From NCBI RefSeq assembly GCF_025628965.1, contig NZ_JAOTEN010000003.1, positions 62,001 to 126,000 of the forward strand: a DNA stretch of 64,000 nt, in the 5' to 3' direction. The notes below the pieces were generated by a model. The model was not told the origin of the DNA and did not search any database. It was given only the letters and a program-made list of their open reading frames with translations. Made by a program: the position numbers and the translations under genes. Shown here in pieces: positions 8,582 to 17,276 of this stretch (the stretch's first letter is position 1; each line of letters opens with the position of its first letter). This DNA comes from Chryseobacterium gilvum (GTDB taxonomy: Bacteria > Bacteroidota > Bacteroidia > Flavobacteriales > Weeksellaceae).

Positions 8582-9685
8582 CTAATTTAATGATACCTCT
8601 GCTTTCACATTCATCCCGGTTCTCAATCTTTTTGCGATATTTTTATCAAGATGCACAAAATCGATTTTTATAGGAAGCCTCTGTACTACTTTTACAAAGT
8701 TTCCGCTTGCATTGTCCGGAGGCAAAATAGAAAACGTAGAACCAGTAGCCGGAGAGAAAGAACTTACTACGCCTTCAAAATCTGTATTGGGAAAAGCGTC
8801 GATCTCAATTTTCACTTTTTGTCCTTCCACCATTTTAGCCACCTGAGTTTCTTTAAAATTGGCGATTACCCATTTCTGGTCATTTTTCACAAGGCTGAAT
8901 AACTGAGATCCTGCCTGTAAAAACTGTCCTGCCTGAATAGGGACTTTTCCAACAAAACCATCTTCCGGAGCTACAATTACAGTATATGAAAGATTTAATC
9001 TTGCGCTTTCTACATCCACTTCTCTTTGTTTTGCCACAGAACCCGCTACTGAAATCTGCTGTGAGCTGGCTGCAGTTTGCGAAGAAGCAATCCCAGTCTG
9101 TTGCGCGATCTGGTTTCTTTGCTCTACCAAAACCTGCAATTGTCTGTCTGCAGATTGTTTGGCGGCTAAAGCCTGCTCATACTGCTGTTCTGTAATAGAG
9201 TGATCTTTCACTAATACAGAATATCTTTTTAAATCCTGAGAAGTTTTCCAGACATTTACTTTTGCGGCTTCAATCTGAGCGTTTGCAGTCGCAACGGCTG
9301 CCTGTGAGCTGTTGATGTTTTTTGAAGTGGCTGTAGTGGCCGACTGTGCTGATGAAATATTGCTTTTTGCCGTAGATAACGCAGCCAATGCCTGATCGAG
9401 AGCCATTTTCTGATCTTTGTTATCTAAAATGACCAGCGTATCTCCTTTTTTTACAAACTGGTTGTCTTTTACTTTTACTTCGGCCACATATCCTGAAATT
9501 TTAGAAATGACGGGATTCATATTGGAAGCAATCTGTGCGTCATCGGTTTCTTCATGATTCTGTCCGTAAGAATAGGTTCTGTATCCGAAAATTCCTCCTA
9601 CAATGATTACTACCGCTAAAATGATCGGGAAAACTAAGCTTTTTTTCTTTTTAGGTTCAGTTGCTGGTGTTGTATTATTTTCCAT
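8582..9685 (-). CDS. emrA: HlyD/EmrA-family periplasmic adaptor
   Basis: The 367-residue membrane-fusion protein links the EmrB pump to the TolC channel. It has one N-terminal transmembrane helix (about 15-37), the split lipoyl domain (GYVAEVKVKDNQFVKKGD and, after the hairpin, APEDGFVGKVPIQAGQFLQ), a long Ala/Gln/Ser-rich coiled-coil hairpin between them, and the C-terminal beta-barrel. It is 19 bp downstream of tolC and 116 bp upstream of emrB in the same operon. Confidence 0.93.
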   Translation of the reverse strand: MENNTTPATEPKKKKSLVFPIILAVVIIVGGIFGYRTYSYGQNHEETDDAQIASNMNPVISKISGYVAEVKVKDNQFVKKGDTLVILDNKDQKMALDQALAALSTAKSNISSAQSATTATSKNINSSQAAVATANAQIEAAKVNVWKTSQDLKRYSVLVKDHSITEQQYEQALAAKQSADRQLQVLVEQRNQIAQQTGIASSQTAASSQQISVAGSVAKQREVDVESARLNLSYTVIVAPEDGFVGKVPIQAGQFLQAGSQLFSLVKNDQKWVIANFKETQVAKMVEGQKVKIEIDAFPNTDFEGVVSSFSPATGSTFSILPPDNASGNFVKVVQRLPIKIDFVHLDKNIAKRLRTGMNVKAEVSLN

Positions 9686-9704
9686 TTGGGTATATCGTTC
9701 TTTA

Positions 9705-11018
9705 TTATTTGATTGTTAAAGTTCCTGTTGTCTGTAATAATTTTCTGTATGCCAATGCTGCATCTGCTTTAGCGTTGATCACGCCTACATTGGCCGCAAT
9801 CTGCGCCGCATCTGCATCCAGGAGTTCTGTCATGGTTGCTAATCCATTGTCATATTTATTTTTGGTAATTCTGTAGTTTTCGTTGGCCTGCTCAGCAGAT
9901 TTTTCGAAGACCGCAATTCTTTTTTTAGAATAATCTGTATTCTGATACTCTCTGTTGACATCGAGCTTGATATTGTCATTCAATAATTCATTGGTTGCAG
10001 ACAATTGCATTTCCCTGGCTTGAGACTGTTTCAGAGAAGAATTTTCTTTCCAGAGATTAGAGAGATTGTAAGAAATTCCTACCCCTACATTGACAGCATT
10101 GTACAAAGTCAGAAATTTTGGAATATCTGCAGCTACATAGCCTCCTGTAAATGCTATTGAAGGAAGGTTTTCAGCTTTTGCCGATCTGGTTCCCAATGCG
10201 GCCGCTTTTCTTTGCTGGTCTAAAGCCTGAAGATCTTTACGGTTTTCACGGGCTTCATTCAGATAAAAATCAACGGGTTTTACATCATCCGATTCATCAA
10301 TATAATTTTGATCTATTTCTATTTCTGTGGTTTCCGGAAGCCCCAATAAAAGATCCATATTGATATTGGCAATATTGTAATTGTTTCTCGCTTCCAGCAA
10401 TTGCAATTCTATATTTGAAGTCTGCAGGTTTGCTTTTAAACGGTCGTTTCTTGCAATCACTCCGTTATTTTCTAGCTTAAGAAAAGTTTCGTCCCTTTTT
10501 TGAGAGGCAGAAAGGTTTTCTTCCAAAACCTTAATCGATTGGTTGGCTTTGAATAAATTATTATACGCCTGTGCCACATTGTATGCAATAGAAACTTTAT
10601 CGTTTTCGGTGCTTAATTTTGATGCTTCCACCAGATATTTTGCCGATTGGATGCCGTACTTTATTTTACCGCCGTTGTAAATCGGTACACTAAGATTTGC
10701 CGATCCGTATGCTACCTGATGAACTTGAGGGCCTCCTGCAGTGGAAACTCCCGGAATTTTTAGATCAATAGTCGGTTTGAGCGGGAGGTAAAGATAACTT
10801 CCTGAAACAGAAAGTTCCGGAAGCTGCCTGTTTTTAGCTTCTAAAAGATCAGCGGTCGCTTCTTCAATTTTTGCGGCATCAATTTTTAAACTTTTACTGT
10901 TCTGGATTCCCAGCTGAACGGCTTCATCCAAAGTAAGCAGCTTTTTTTCCTGAGCATGTACATTGGCAATCCCTATAAGTAAGGCAATTGCAATCACGGA
11001 ATTATTTATTCTCTTCAT
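9705..11018 (-). CDS. TolC-family outer-membrane efflux channel
   Basis: The 437-residue protein has a signal peptide (cleavage after ANVHAQ) and the two long helical OEP repeats of TolC proteins. Typical segments are LTLDEAVQLGIQNSKSLK at the start and ATMTELLDADAAQIAA near the end. It forms the outer-membrane exit duct for the HlyD-EmrB pump encoded downstream. Its start overlaps the 3' end of the tetR gene by 17 nt, so translation is probably coupled to the regulator. Confidence 0.93.
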   Translation of the reverse strand: MKRINNSVIAIALLIGIANVHAQEKKLLTLDEAVQLGIQNSKSLKIDAAKIEEATADLLEAKNRQLPELSVSGSYLYLPLKPTIDLKIPGVSTAGGPQVHQVAYGSANLSVPIYNGGKIKYGIQSAKYLVEASKLSTENDKVSIAYNVAQAYNNLFKANQSIKVLEENLSASQKRDETFLKLENNGVIARNDRLKANLQTSNIELQLLEARNNYNIANINMDLLLGLPETTEIEIDQNYIDESDDVKPVDFYLNEARENRKDLQALDQQRKAAALGTRSAKAENLPSIAFTGGYVAADIPKFLTLYNAVNVGVGISYNLSNLWKENSSLKQSQAREMQLSATNELLNDNIKLDVNREYQNTDYSKKRIAVFEKSAEQANENYRITKNKYDNGLATMTELLDADAAQIAANVGVINAKADAALAYRKLLQTTGTLTIK

Positions 11019-11643
11019 AACCTAAAAGGTCTTTTAAAATATGTTTAATATGCTTATTGAGTTCTGTATAGTATTGTTCTTCAAAAACTTCTTCATCTTC
11101 TGTGTTATTCAGAAATTCTTTATACATGTCTTTGCCATTCGACGCATAGAACAAGGTTCCGCTTATGGTAGAATGCAAAAGATAAATCGGAGGATTTTTG
11201 GTAAAAATCCCATTTGCCAAGCCGCTTTCCAGAATTTTTGAATACATAGATAAAAAACCCAGTTTGGTCTGCTTGAGAAATTCTACAATTTGTGGATTTT
11301 CTGTATGAAGCTGCTCTCTCTGCATAATTCTGTAAAAACATTTCTGGTGTCTTATTCTACCGGCAAACTGATCTACTATTTTCTCTATTTTTTCCCATTC
11401 GTTAATATCCGTTCTCTCTAAAGTGTCTTTTGAAAAAAACTGGCCTTCATTCATCCTGTATTCTACCAGCTTTTCATAAAGTTTTTCTTTTGAACCGAAA
11501 TAATAAGAAATCATAGAAATATTCACATTTGCCGCTTTGGAAATTTCTCTGGTGGAAGTTCCCTGAAAGCCATTTTCAGCAAACAGTTTTTCTGCGGCAA
11601 ACAATATATTTTCTTCTTTCGAAATCATATGTTCATTTTTCAC
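11002..11643 (-). CDS. TetR/AcrR-family repressor of the efflux operon
   Basis: The N-terminal helix-turn-helix (about 30-50: STREISKAANVNISMISYYF) and the helical ligand-binding C-terminus identify a TetR-family repressor. As first gene of the tetR-tolC-hlyD-emrB operon it should autoregulate and derepress the pump when it binds a drug. I chose the GTG at 11643 because a canonical promoter (TTTG-N19-TACATTTG, 11648-11678) ends exactly 4 nt before it, as seen for other genes in this window. This would make the mRNA leaderless. The ATG at 11628 is the alternative start (208 residues), and both include the whole HTH. Confidence 0.88.
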   Translation of the reverse strand: MKNEHMISKEENILFAAEKLFAENGFQGTSTREISKAANVNISMISYYFGSKEKLYEKLVEYRMNEGQFFSKDTLERTDINEWEKIEKIVDQFAGRIRHQKCFYRIMQREQLHTENPQIVEFLKQTKLGFLSMYSKILESGLANGIFTKNPPIYLLHSTISGTLFYASNGKDMYKEFLNNTEDEEVFEEQYYTELNKHIKHILKDLLGYEENK

Positions 11644-11647
11644 GGGG

Positions 11648-11678
11648 CAAATGTACAGCAAATTTTAATAAAATCAAA
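11648..11678 (-). promoter_or_regulatory. Promoter of the tetR efflux operon
   Basis: On the minus strand, TTTG (11675-11678), a 19-nt spacer and TACATTTG (11648-11655) match the Bacteroidota -33/-7 consensus TTTG-N19-TAnnTTTG. The transcription start would fall at or next to the GTG at 11643. Confidence 0.65.
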
Positions 11679-11693
11679 CGATTGATTGATTTT
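11670..11693. promoter_or_regulatory. Candidate TetR operator overlapping the -33 box
   Basis: The 24-bp dyad AAAATCAA-N8-TTGATTTT contains a second nested dyad AATCAA-N4-TTGATT. The -33 TTTG of the operon promoter (11675-11678) lies inside it. Position and symmetry suit a TetR-family operator for autorepression, but this is an inference from the sequence alone. Confidence 0.5.
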
Positions 11694-11856
11694 TAATTAA
11701 AATTTAAGTTTTTGTTAATATTGGGATTTATAATTTTTGATCTACAATTGAAACAGGTACATCATTGACATACCAATCAATGACTACAAAAGATTTCTGA
11801 TTGCATTTTAGAAAGATTATGACAAATACGAATGAGTTTTAAAAGGCGTTATTCTT

Positions 11857-12975
11857 TTATACGCTTTTATGGATGTATCTTGAAAGCTTGATTCCCAGAT
11901 CTGTCCAGATGATTTTAGGATTTCCGTTTCGGGTCAAATGATGGTCTGCCGCATTGATTTCTTCTAAAATACTGATGATGTTTGCGCCACTGATGAATTT
12001 TGAGAAACCTTCCCAATTAAATCCGTTGGCATCAATTTTTTTATATACAAGATCATGAGAATGGTAATTCTGAAGCAAAGCCAGCCTGAAAATTTCAGAA
12101 GCGTAATTCAGGAAATTCTTTTGCTTTTCCCGGTTCCATCCGGCGATTTCTCTTGCCCAATGAATGATATTTTTGAGAAATTCAGGTTTCTTTTTTACCT
12201 GAAAAGCATCACGCACCCATTGTATGAATAATCTTTCAAATTCTGCATTTTTGTTTTCAGAATTTAAAAGCCTTATGGCTTCATTCAGGTCTCCCTGCGC
12301 TTCATGTACAACAATTTTTGCCTGATCTTCGGAAGCGGCAAAATGGTTTTTAAGATGAATTTCCAGATCGTGATCGCTGATTCTGGGAACTTCTATCATC
12401 TGGGTCCGGGAAATAATAGTGGGTAAAATATCATCTGCACTTTCCGCTGTGAGAAGAATAATCGTTTTTGCAGGAGGTTCTTCCAGAAACTTCAGAAATT
12501 TATTGGATGCTGAAACATTCATTTTGTCGGCTCTCCAGACAATCAGGATTTTGGTTCCGCCTTCAAAGCTTTTCAGTGCAAATTTTTGGTTCTGGTCATC
12601 AATTTCGTCAGCGGAAATAAATAGCTGCTTATTTTCTGAATCTAAAAAAGCGGCCCAATCATCATAACTGGCATACGGAGAAGCCAAAATCATCTCTCTG
12701 AACTCTTCAAACTTATTTTTACTTAAAGAGTTTCTCTGGTCTGTAAAAACCGGTAAACTGAAATGCAGATCAAGATGATTAAGATGGTCTACTTTTGAAG
12801 CGGCGTGGTCATTTTCACGGCTTAAAATTTCTCTGGCATACGCCAAAACCATCGGCAAAGTTCCGTAGCCTTCTTTTCCGATAAAAAGCTGGGCATGACT
12901 CACTCTGTTTTCAGCGATGCTGTCTTTAAGGAGTTTTTTAAGATTTTCCTGCCCTGCAATGTTTTCCCAATTCAT
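11857..12975 (-). CDS. holB: DNA polymerase III delta-prime-like clamp loader subunit
   Basis: The 372-residue AAA+ protein starts MNWENIAGQENLKKLL and has SHAQLFIGKEGYGTLPM where DnaX/HolB proteins have the P-loop. The lysine-Ser/Thr pair of a working Walker A is missing, as expected for delta-prime, which does not hydrolyse ATP. The sensor region reads SRTQMIEVP in place of the usual SRC motif, and NKFLKFLEEPPAKT is the diagnostic helix. No zinc-binding cysteine quartet is seen. It would act in the sliding-clamp loader of the replisome. A TATCTTTG box (12980-12987) ends 4 nt before the ATG, suggesting a leaderless transcript. Confidence 0.85.
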   Translation of the reverse strand: MNWENIAGQENLKKLLKDSIAENRVSHAQLFIGKEGYGTLPMVLAYAREILSRENDHAASKVDHLNHLDLHFSLPVFTDQRNSLSKNKFEEFREMILASPYASYDDWAAFLDSENKQLFISADEIDDQNQKFALKSFEGGTKILIVWRADKMNVSASNKFLKFLEEPPAKTIILLTAESADDILPTIISRTQMIEVPRISDHDLEIHLKNHFAASEDQAKIVVHEAQGDLNEAIRLLNSENKNAEFERLFIQWVRDAFQVKKKPEFLKNIIHWAREIAGWNREKQKNFLNYASEIFRLALLQNYHSHDLVYKKIDANGFNWEGFSKFISGANIISILEEINAADHHLTRNGNPKIIWTDLGIKLSRYIHKSV

Positions 12976-12979
12976 GTTT

Positions 12980-12987
12980 CAAAGATA
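12980..12987 (-). promoter_or_regulatory. -7 box 4 nt before holB ATG
   Basis: TATCTTTG on the minus strand fits TAnnTTTG. Only AAAC separates it from the ATG at 12975. No clear -33 TTTG is visible at the usual distance. Confidence 0.5.
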
Positions 12988-13188
12988 AAGAATTTTGTAA
13001 AAATAGAATTTTCCGTCAACAAAAATTCACAGCTAATTCATCATTAAATTATTAATCCTAAAAATAAAAAATGATTTCTGCAAACGATTTATTTTCCACG
13101 GTTTTAGCCCTTAACAAACTTTAACCTCATATAACTTTTACAATTCATTAATATTTAAGATATTTGCGCATTATTTTAAAAATCTAGA

Positions 13189-14469
13189 ATGAAAAAAATT
13201 TTTGTACTATCATTTATTTCGGTTGGGTATTTCCTTAATGCGCAGAATCTGAGCAATTCACCTTATGCAACTTACGGAATTGGAGATGTAAAATATGATA
13301 ATACGATTGAAACGACCTCTATGGGAGGCATTTCTACCGCTTTTATAAGCGACTTCAACAGTAATTTTAACTTTGGAAACCCTGCAAATAACAGTAATTT
13401 TGAATTAACAAGCATTAAGCTGGAAGCTACCAACGAAAATAATTACTTTAAAACCGATTATAACAATACAAAGTCTACCAAACATTCTACGTATTTATCT
13501 AATATTTCACTGGCTTTTCCTATTTCTTCGAAAATAAAGATGGGGATTTTGTATCAGCCTTACAGCTCAAAAAGCTATGATATTGTAAATACAGAGACTC
13601 AATTAGACGGAACCACTGTCTATGCAAATCGTTTTAACGGAAAAGGAACACTTAACACTGCACAGGCAGCACTTTCTTATAAAATAAATGCCCAGTTTGC
13701 GGTAGGAGTAAGAGCCAATTTATATTTTGGAAATCTTTATGATGTGAATGAATTTACGACATCAACTTCGGAACTCATCAACGGATATGAAACCAAAAAC
13801 AGTATTAAAAACTTTAATTTTACCTTAGGTGCAAGTTATCAGCATATCAATACCAGTACTGATCGCAAGCTTACTCTAGGAGCAACAACTACGTTCGGAA
13901 ATACCAGTAATATGACGACTGATTTTAAAAACAGTACCTATTATTATACCGACGGGGAAGTGAAAGCAAACGAAACTATCATTGAGCAGAGAAGCTCAAG
14001 CTCAAAAAACCTTCTTCCTTTGCAAGCTTCATTTGGCGTAGGTTACGGAAGCGAAAATCAATGGTTTTTATCTGCTCAGCTGGATTATAAAAAGGGAGAA
14101 AACATCAGTTATTTCGGTAAGACCTTTGATTTTAAAGATTCTTACAGAGTTTCTGCAGGAGGTTGGTATCTGCCAAATTATAATAATTTCAGAAATTATT
14201 TTTCAAGGGTAATCTACAGATACGGCGCATTCTACGAAAAAGGAAACATCGAGCTTTACGGAAACAGTATCAATAAATTTGGTATTTCTGCCGGTGTGAT
14301 GCTTCCATTCAAAACAAGCAGCATCAACAGAATGAGCGGCCTGGAATTGGGAGTTGAATTAGGAAAAAGAGGTACGTTAAAAGACAATCTGATCAATCAG
14401 AATTTTGTTAATCTAAAAGTAGGATTCAATTTTGCTGATAAATGGTTCAGAAAATCACTTTACAACTAA
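13189..14469 (+). CDS. Outer-membrane beta-barrel protein, OmpP1/FadL-like
   Basis: The 426-residue protein has a signal peptide (MKKIFVLSFISVGYFLNAQ) and a barrel-like sequence full of alternating, aromatic-ended strands. The start NSPYATYGIGDVKYDNTIETTSMGG and the NPAN motif around 66-69 resemble Bacteroidota FadL-like or PorV-like barrels. The C-terminus ends in strands (VNLKVGFNFADKWF). The stop codon overlaps the lptC start by one base (TAATG), so the two are coupled, which links it to outer-membrane biogenesis. The substrate is not known. Confidence 0.75.
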   Translation: MKKIFVLSFISVGYFLNAQNLSNSPYATYGIGDVKYDNTIETTSMGGISTAFISDFNSNFNFGNPANNSNFELTSIKLEATNENNYFKTDYNNTKSTKHSTYLSNISLAFPISSKIKMGILYQPYSSKSYDIVNTETQLDGTTVYANRFNGKGTLNTAQAALSYKINAQFAVGVRANLYFGNLYDVNEFTTSTSELINGYETKNSIKNFNFTLGASYQHINTSTDRKLTLGATTTFGNTSNMTTDFKNSTYYYTDGEVKANETIIEQRSSSSKNLLPLQASFGVGYGSENQWFLSAQLDYKKGENISYFGKTFDFKDSYRVSAGGWYLPNYNNFRNYFSRVIYRYGAFYEKGNIELYGNSINKFGISAGVMLPFKTSSINRMSGLELGVELGKRGTLKDNLINQNFVNLKVGFNFADKWFRKSLYN

Positions 14470-15053
14470 TGAAATGTTCTTCAGACATATCATATAAAAT
14501 TATAGCATACCTTTTTAGTTGTGCTATATTTTTTATGTTTATATCCTGCGAGGAAGATCTTACCAAACAAAACGGAAGTCAGAACAAAAATTTCCCATCG
14601 CAGATCATTAATAACGCTAATATTATTCAGAGAGATTCCGGATTTATAACGTTAAAGGCAAAAGCGCCGATTATTGAAAAATATGAATTGATTGACAGCC
14701 CTTATATAGTGGCAAGAAAAGGAATCGATATAGAGTTTTTCGATAAAAAAAAACCTAAAGTCCCCGGAAAGATTACCGCTAAATATGCGAAGATTTTTGA
14801 TTATAAAAAGTTTTATGAAGCGAAAGGTGATGTAAGAATTACCACCAATGAGGGACAAAGATTTGCGACCCAAAGTGTTTACTGGGATCAGAAAAAGAAA
14901 AGAATTTATACCCGGGATACGGTTTTTGCAACCATGGAAGACGGCTCTACTCTAGTTCATGCCAACGGAATGACAGCGAAAGACGACTTCTCAGAATATA
15001 CGTTCTACAATAATTCCGGAGATGTGAGTGCCGGTAAAATATCCAAACAATAA
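14469..15053 (+). CDS. lptC: LPS export protein LptC
   Basis: The 194-residue lipoprotein-like protein is anchored by an N-terminal hydrophobic segment with a lipobox (FISC before EEDL). It carries the LptC/OstA beta-jellyroll signatures: KAPIIEKYELIDSPYIVARKGIDIEF, KITAKYAKIFDYKKFYEAKGDV and VYWDQKKKRIYTRD. LptC passes lipopolysaccharide from LptB2FG to LptA across the periplasm. The ATG at 14469 overlaps the stop of the preceding barrel gene. An earlier in-frame start (14442) would run into that gene and is less likely. anmK follows after 7 nt. Confidence 0.88.
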   Translation: MKCSSDISYKIIAYLFSCAIFFMFISCEEDLTKQNGSQNKNFPSQIINNANIIQRDSGFITLKAKAPIIEKYELIDSPYIVARKGIDIEFFDKKKPKVPGKITAKYAKIFDYKKFYEAKGDVRITTNEGQRFATQSVYWDQKKKRIYTRDTVFATMEDGSTLVHANGMTAKDDFSEYTFYNNSGDVSAGKISKQ

Positions 15054-15060
15054 TTCTGCA

Positions 15061-16107
15061 ATGATCTTTCGAGCAATAGGATTAATGTCCGGAACAAGCT
15101 TAGATGGTCTTGATATTTGTTTTGCGGAATTTGAAAAAAACAATCAAAACTGGTCATTTGATATTGTAAGAGCTGAAACAATACCCTATTCTAAAAGCTG
15201 GGAAAACCGGTTACGAAATTCGATTTATCTTTCTGCAGAAGATCTTCTTGCCTTGCATTCTGAATACGGTTTTTATTTGGGTAACGCTGTAAAAGAGTTT
15301 ATTGACCGGCACAGTCTTCAGAATATCGATCTTATTTCTTCCCACGGTCATACCGTTTTTCATCAGCCGGAGAAAAAATTCACCTTACAGATTGGTGATG
15401 GAAGAGCCATTAAAATAACAACCCAAATCCCTGTAGTTTATGATTTTCGCTTACAGGACGTTCTGATGGGCGGAAACGGCGCACCACTGGTTCCGATAGG
15501 TGATGAGCTTTTATTTTCAAATTATGACGCATGCATAAATATAGGGGGTTTTTCAAATATTTCCTTACGGCTGAATAATTCGAGAATTGCCTTTGATATT
15601 GCTCCCGTGAATATTGTTCTCAACAGATTGGCTCAGGAATTTAATCAGGATTATGACTTCAACGGAGATTTAGCTAAAAAAGGGAAAATACATGATGATC
15701 TGCTTAAAAAATTAAATGCACTTCCGTTTTATCGCCAATCGCCACCCAAGTCATTGGGAATTGAATGGTGCAACGAAAACATATTCCCTTTATTCAATGA
15801 AATTCATTCTTTAGATGTATTATCAACCTATACCGAACATGCGGCTGTTCAAATCTCCAGCGTTTTACAAAACTACAACCTGAAAAGCGTGCTTTTTACA
15901 GGCGGTGGAACGCACAATCAATTTTTAATTGAAAAAATCAGAGAAAAAATCAACTCTCAAATCATTGTTCCTGAAAGAGAACTGATCGATTATAAAGAAT
16001 CGCTGATTTTCGCATTAATGGGTATTTTAAAGCTCAATAATGAGATAAATGTATTTGCTTCTACTACAGGAAGTTCATCGGATCATAGTTCCGGGCTGAT
16101 TATATAA
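15061..16107 (+). CDS. anmK: Anhydro-N-acetylmuramic acid kinase
   Basis: The 348-residue sugar kinase phosphorylates and opens 1,6-anhydro-MurNAc released from turnover of the cell wall, feeding murein recycling in the cytoplasm. The glycine-rich nucleotide loop GLMSGTSLDGLD at the N-terminus, ISSHGHTVFHQP, the VYDFRLQDVLMGGNGAPLVP catalytic segment and FTGGGTHN near the C-terminus are all AnmK hallmarks. The ATG at 15061 starts directly with the phosphate loop. An upstream GTG (15028) would overlap lptC. It is the third gene of a barrel-lptC-anmK unit devoted to the envelope. Confidence 0.93.
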   Translation: MIFRAIGLMSGTSLDGLDICFAEFEKNNQNWSFDIVRAETIPYSKSWENRLRNSIYLSAEDLLALHSEYGFYLGNAVKEFIDRHSLQNIDLISSHGHTVFHQPEKKFTLQIGDGRAIKITTQIPVVYDFRLQDVLMGGNGAPLVPIGDELLFSNYDACINIGGFSNISLRLNNSRIAFDIAPVNIVLNRLAQEFNQDYDFNGDLAKKGKIHDDLLKKLNALPFYRQSPPKSLGIEWCNENIFPLFNEIHSLDVLSTYTEHAAVQISSVLQNYNLKSVLFTGGGTHNQFLIEKIREKINSQIIVPERELIDYKESLIFALMGILKLNNEINVFASTTGSSSDHSSGLII

Positions 16108-16155
16108 AAGTTTTTCTTAATACTTAATTTCCCTCAGTACTTTTGATTTCATAAC

Positions 16156-16181
16156 CCTTTCAGGGTTTAACCCCTGAAAGG
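16156..16181. repeat. Dispersed hairpin, CCTTTCAGGG type, copy 1
   Basis: The 10-bp arms CCTTTCAGGG (16156-16165) and CCCTGAAAGG (16172-16181) enclose a 6-nt loop. A near-identical hairpin occurs at 61805-61832, also between converging genes and next to a separate terminator. Confidence 0.6.
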
Positions 16182-16213
16182 ATTGAAAGATTAAAAGTCT
16201 ATAAATTTATATT

Positions 16214-16247
16214 AAAAAAAGTCCTGAAAATATTCAGGACTTTTTTT
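16214..16247. terminator. Bidirectional terminator between anmK and SRPBCC gene
   Basis: The arms GTCCTGAA (16221-16228) and TTCAGGAC (16233-16240) are preceded by seven A and followed by seven T. This makes a textbook terminator on both strands for the two converging genes. Confidence 0.85.
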
Positions 16248-16635
16248 ATTTATAAGCTTCAATCTTATCCGTCAAAGTATTGATAAAATTTTGGAGTGGT
16301 TTTTCGACCATCATTTTGATGAAAGGGTTAAATTTTCCTTCAAACAGCATTTGTACCTCCGTCTGATTTTCGCTGATTGGCTGTAAAGTGGCCGTCAACG
16401 AAAAGTCTAAGCTTGAACTTGCAGATGTTAAAACTGCTTTCTCTTCTGTCACTTCATCAATCTTGAGAGCAATTTCGGGCATCCCCTGAAGTCCGAATTT
16501 GAACCCATCTTCCCTGCTTTCAAACTTCTGAAGACCATCCGGCATGAAATTTTTGTAATTTTCAGGTGATTTTAGCAATTCAGACAGTTCTTTGGATGAT
16601 TTATTGACAATTATTTTTCGTCCTTCTAAATTCAT
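16246..16635 (-). CDS. SRPBCC (START-like) family protein
   Basis: The 129-residue single-domain protein has the helix-grip fold pattern of SRPBCC proteins. The N-terminal strand-helix (IIVNKSSKELSELLKSPENYKNFMP), the middle beta sheet (FKFGLQGMPEIALKIDEV) and the long C-terminal helix (NFINTLTDKIEAYK) are in order. Such proteins bind hydrophobic ligands, but the ligand here is unknown. It is divergent from the NUDIX gene with only 29 bp between starts, and this pairing is common in flavobacteria. Confidence 0.8.
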   Translation of the reverse strand: MNLEGRKIIVNKSSKELSELLKSPENYKNFMPDGLQKFESREDGFKFGLQGMPEIALKIDEVTEEKAVLTSASSSLDFSLTATLQPISENQTEVQMLFEGKFNPFIKMMVEKPLQNFINTLTDKIEAYK

Positions 16636-16639
16636 TTTT

Positions 16640-16647
16640 TATTTTTG
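16640..16647 (+). promoter_or_regulatory. -7 box of the NUDIX gene
   Basis: TATTTTTG matches TAnnTTTG and lies 17 nt before the ATG at 16665, inside the 29-bp gap to the divergent SRPBCC gene. Confidence 0.45.
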
Positions 16648-16664
16648 TATTTAAATTCCTACAA

Positions 16665-17276
16665 ATGTATAAAGTTTTTGTGAACGAAAAAAAATTATTA
16701 CTGTCTAAGCATCCTGAAGGTTTAGAAAAAACCTTACCATATGACGGTTTCACAACTTTAGAAATTGCGTTGGATCTTCTGCAGAATACTTCAGTGAAGG
16801 AAATGAATGTATATGATGAGCGCCTTGATGAGATGTGGGAAGAGTTTAAGAAACTTTTCAGGATTATTGAAGCTGCAGGCGGAATCGTTAAAAATCCTGC
16901 CGGTGAAATTTTATTCATTAAAAGATTAGGAAAGTGGGATCTCCCGAAAGGTAAAATGGAAAAAGGAGAATCCCGCGAAGAATCTGCCATACGAGAAATT
17001 GAGGAAGAAACCGGTCTGAAAGACGTAAAACTTCTTGATTTTATCAATACGACGTACCATATTTATATCGAAAGGAACGGTGACAGGGTTTTGAAATACA
17101 CCCACTGGTTTGCCATGAGCTTTGATGGTGAAGATACATCTAAACCGCAGATAGAAGAAGGCATCACTGAAGTGGCATGGAAAACGACCTCACAAATAGA
17201 TCATGAGGTTTTTCCGAATACATTTAAGAATATCAAATTAATTATCGGGGAATATTGGCAGAATAATGCTAAATAA
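16665..17276 (+). CDS. NUDIX hydrolase
   Basis: The 203-residue protein has an intact Nudix box (GX5EX7REUXEEXGU) starting at GKMEKGESREESA and ending REIEEETGL, which supplies the Mg2+-binding glutamates for cleavage of nucleoside diphosphate linkages. An N-terminal ~70-residue extension (MYKVFVNEKKLLLS) precedes the domain, as in a group of Bacteroidota NUDIX proteins. The substrate cannot be predicted. The 3' end overlaps the converging murF gene by 8 nt. Confidence 0.88.
   Translation: MYKVFVNEKKLLLSKHPEGLEKTLPYDGFTTLEIALDLLQNTSVKEMNVYDERLDEMWEEFKKLFRIIEAAGGIVKNPAGEILFIKRLGKWDLPKGKMEKGESREESAIREIEEETGLKDVKLLDFINTTYHIYIERNGDRVLKYTHWFAMSFDGEDTSKPQIEEGITEVAWKTTSQIDHEVFPNTFKNIKLIIGEYWQNNAK

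Noticed and set aside
16601..17047. 148-residue minus-strand ORF opposite the NUDIX gene
   Set aside because: It overlaps the SRPBCC start and the NUDIX coding region, and its Ser-rich composition is typical of antisense frames.
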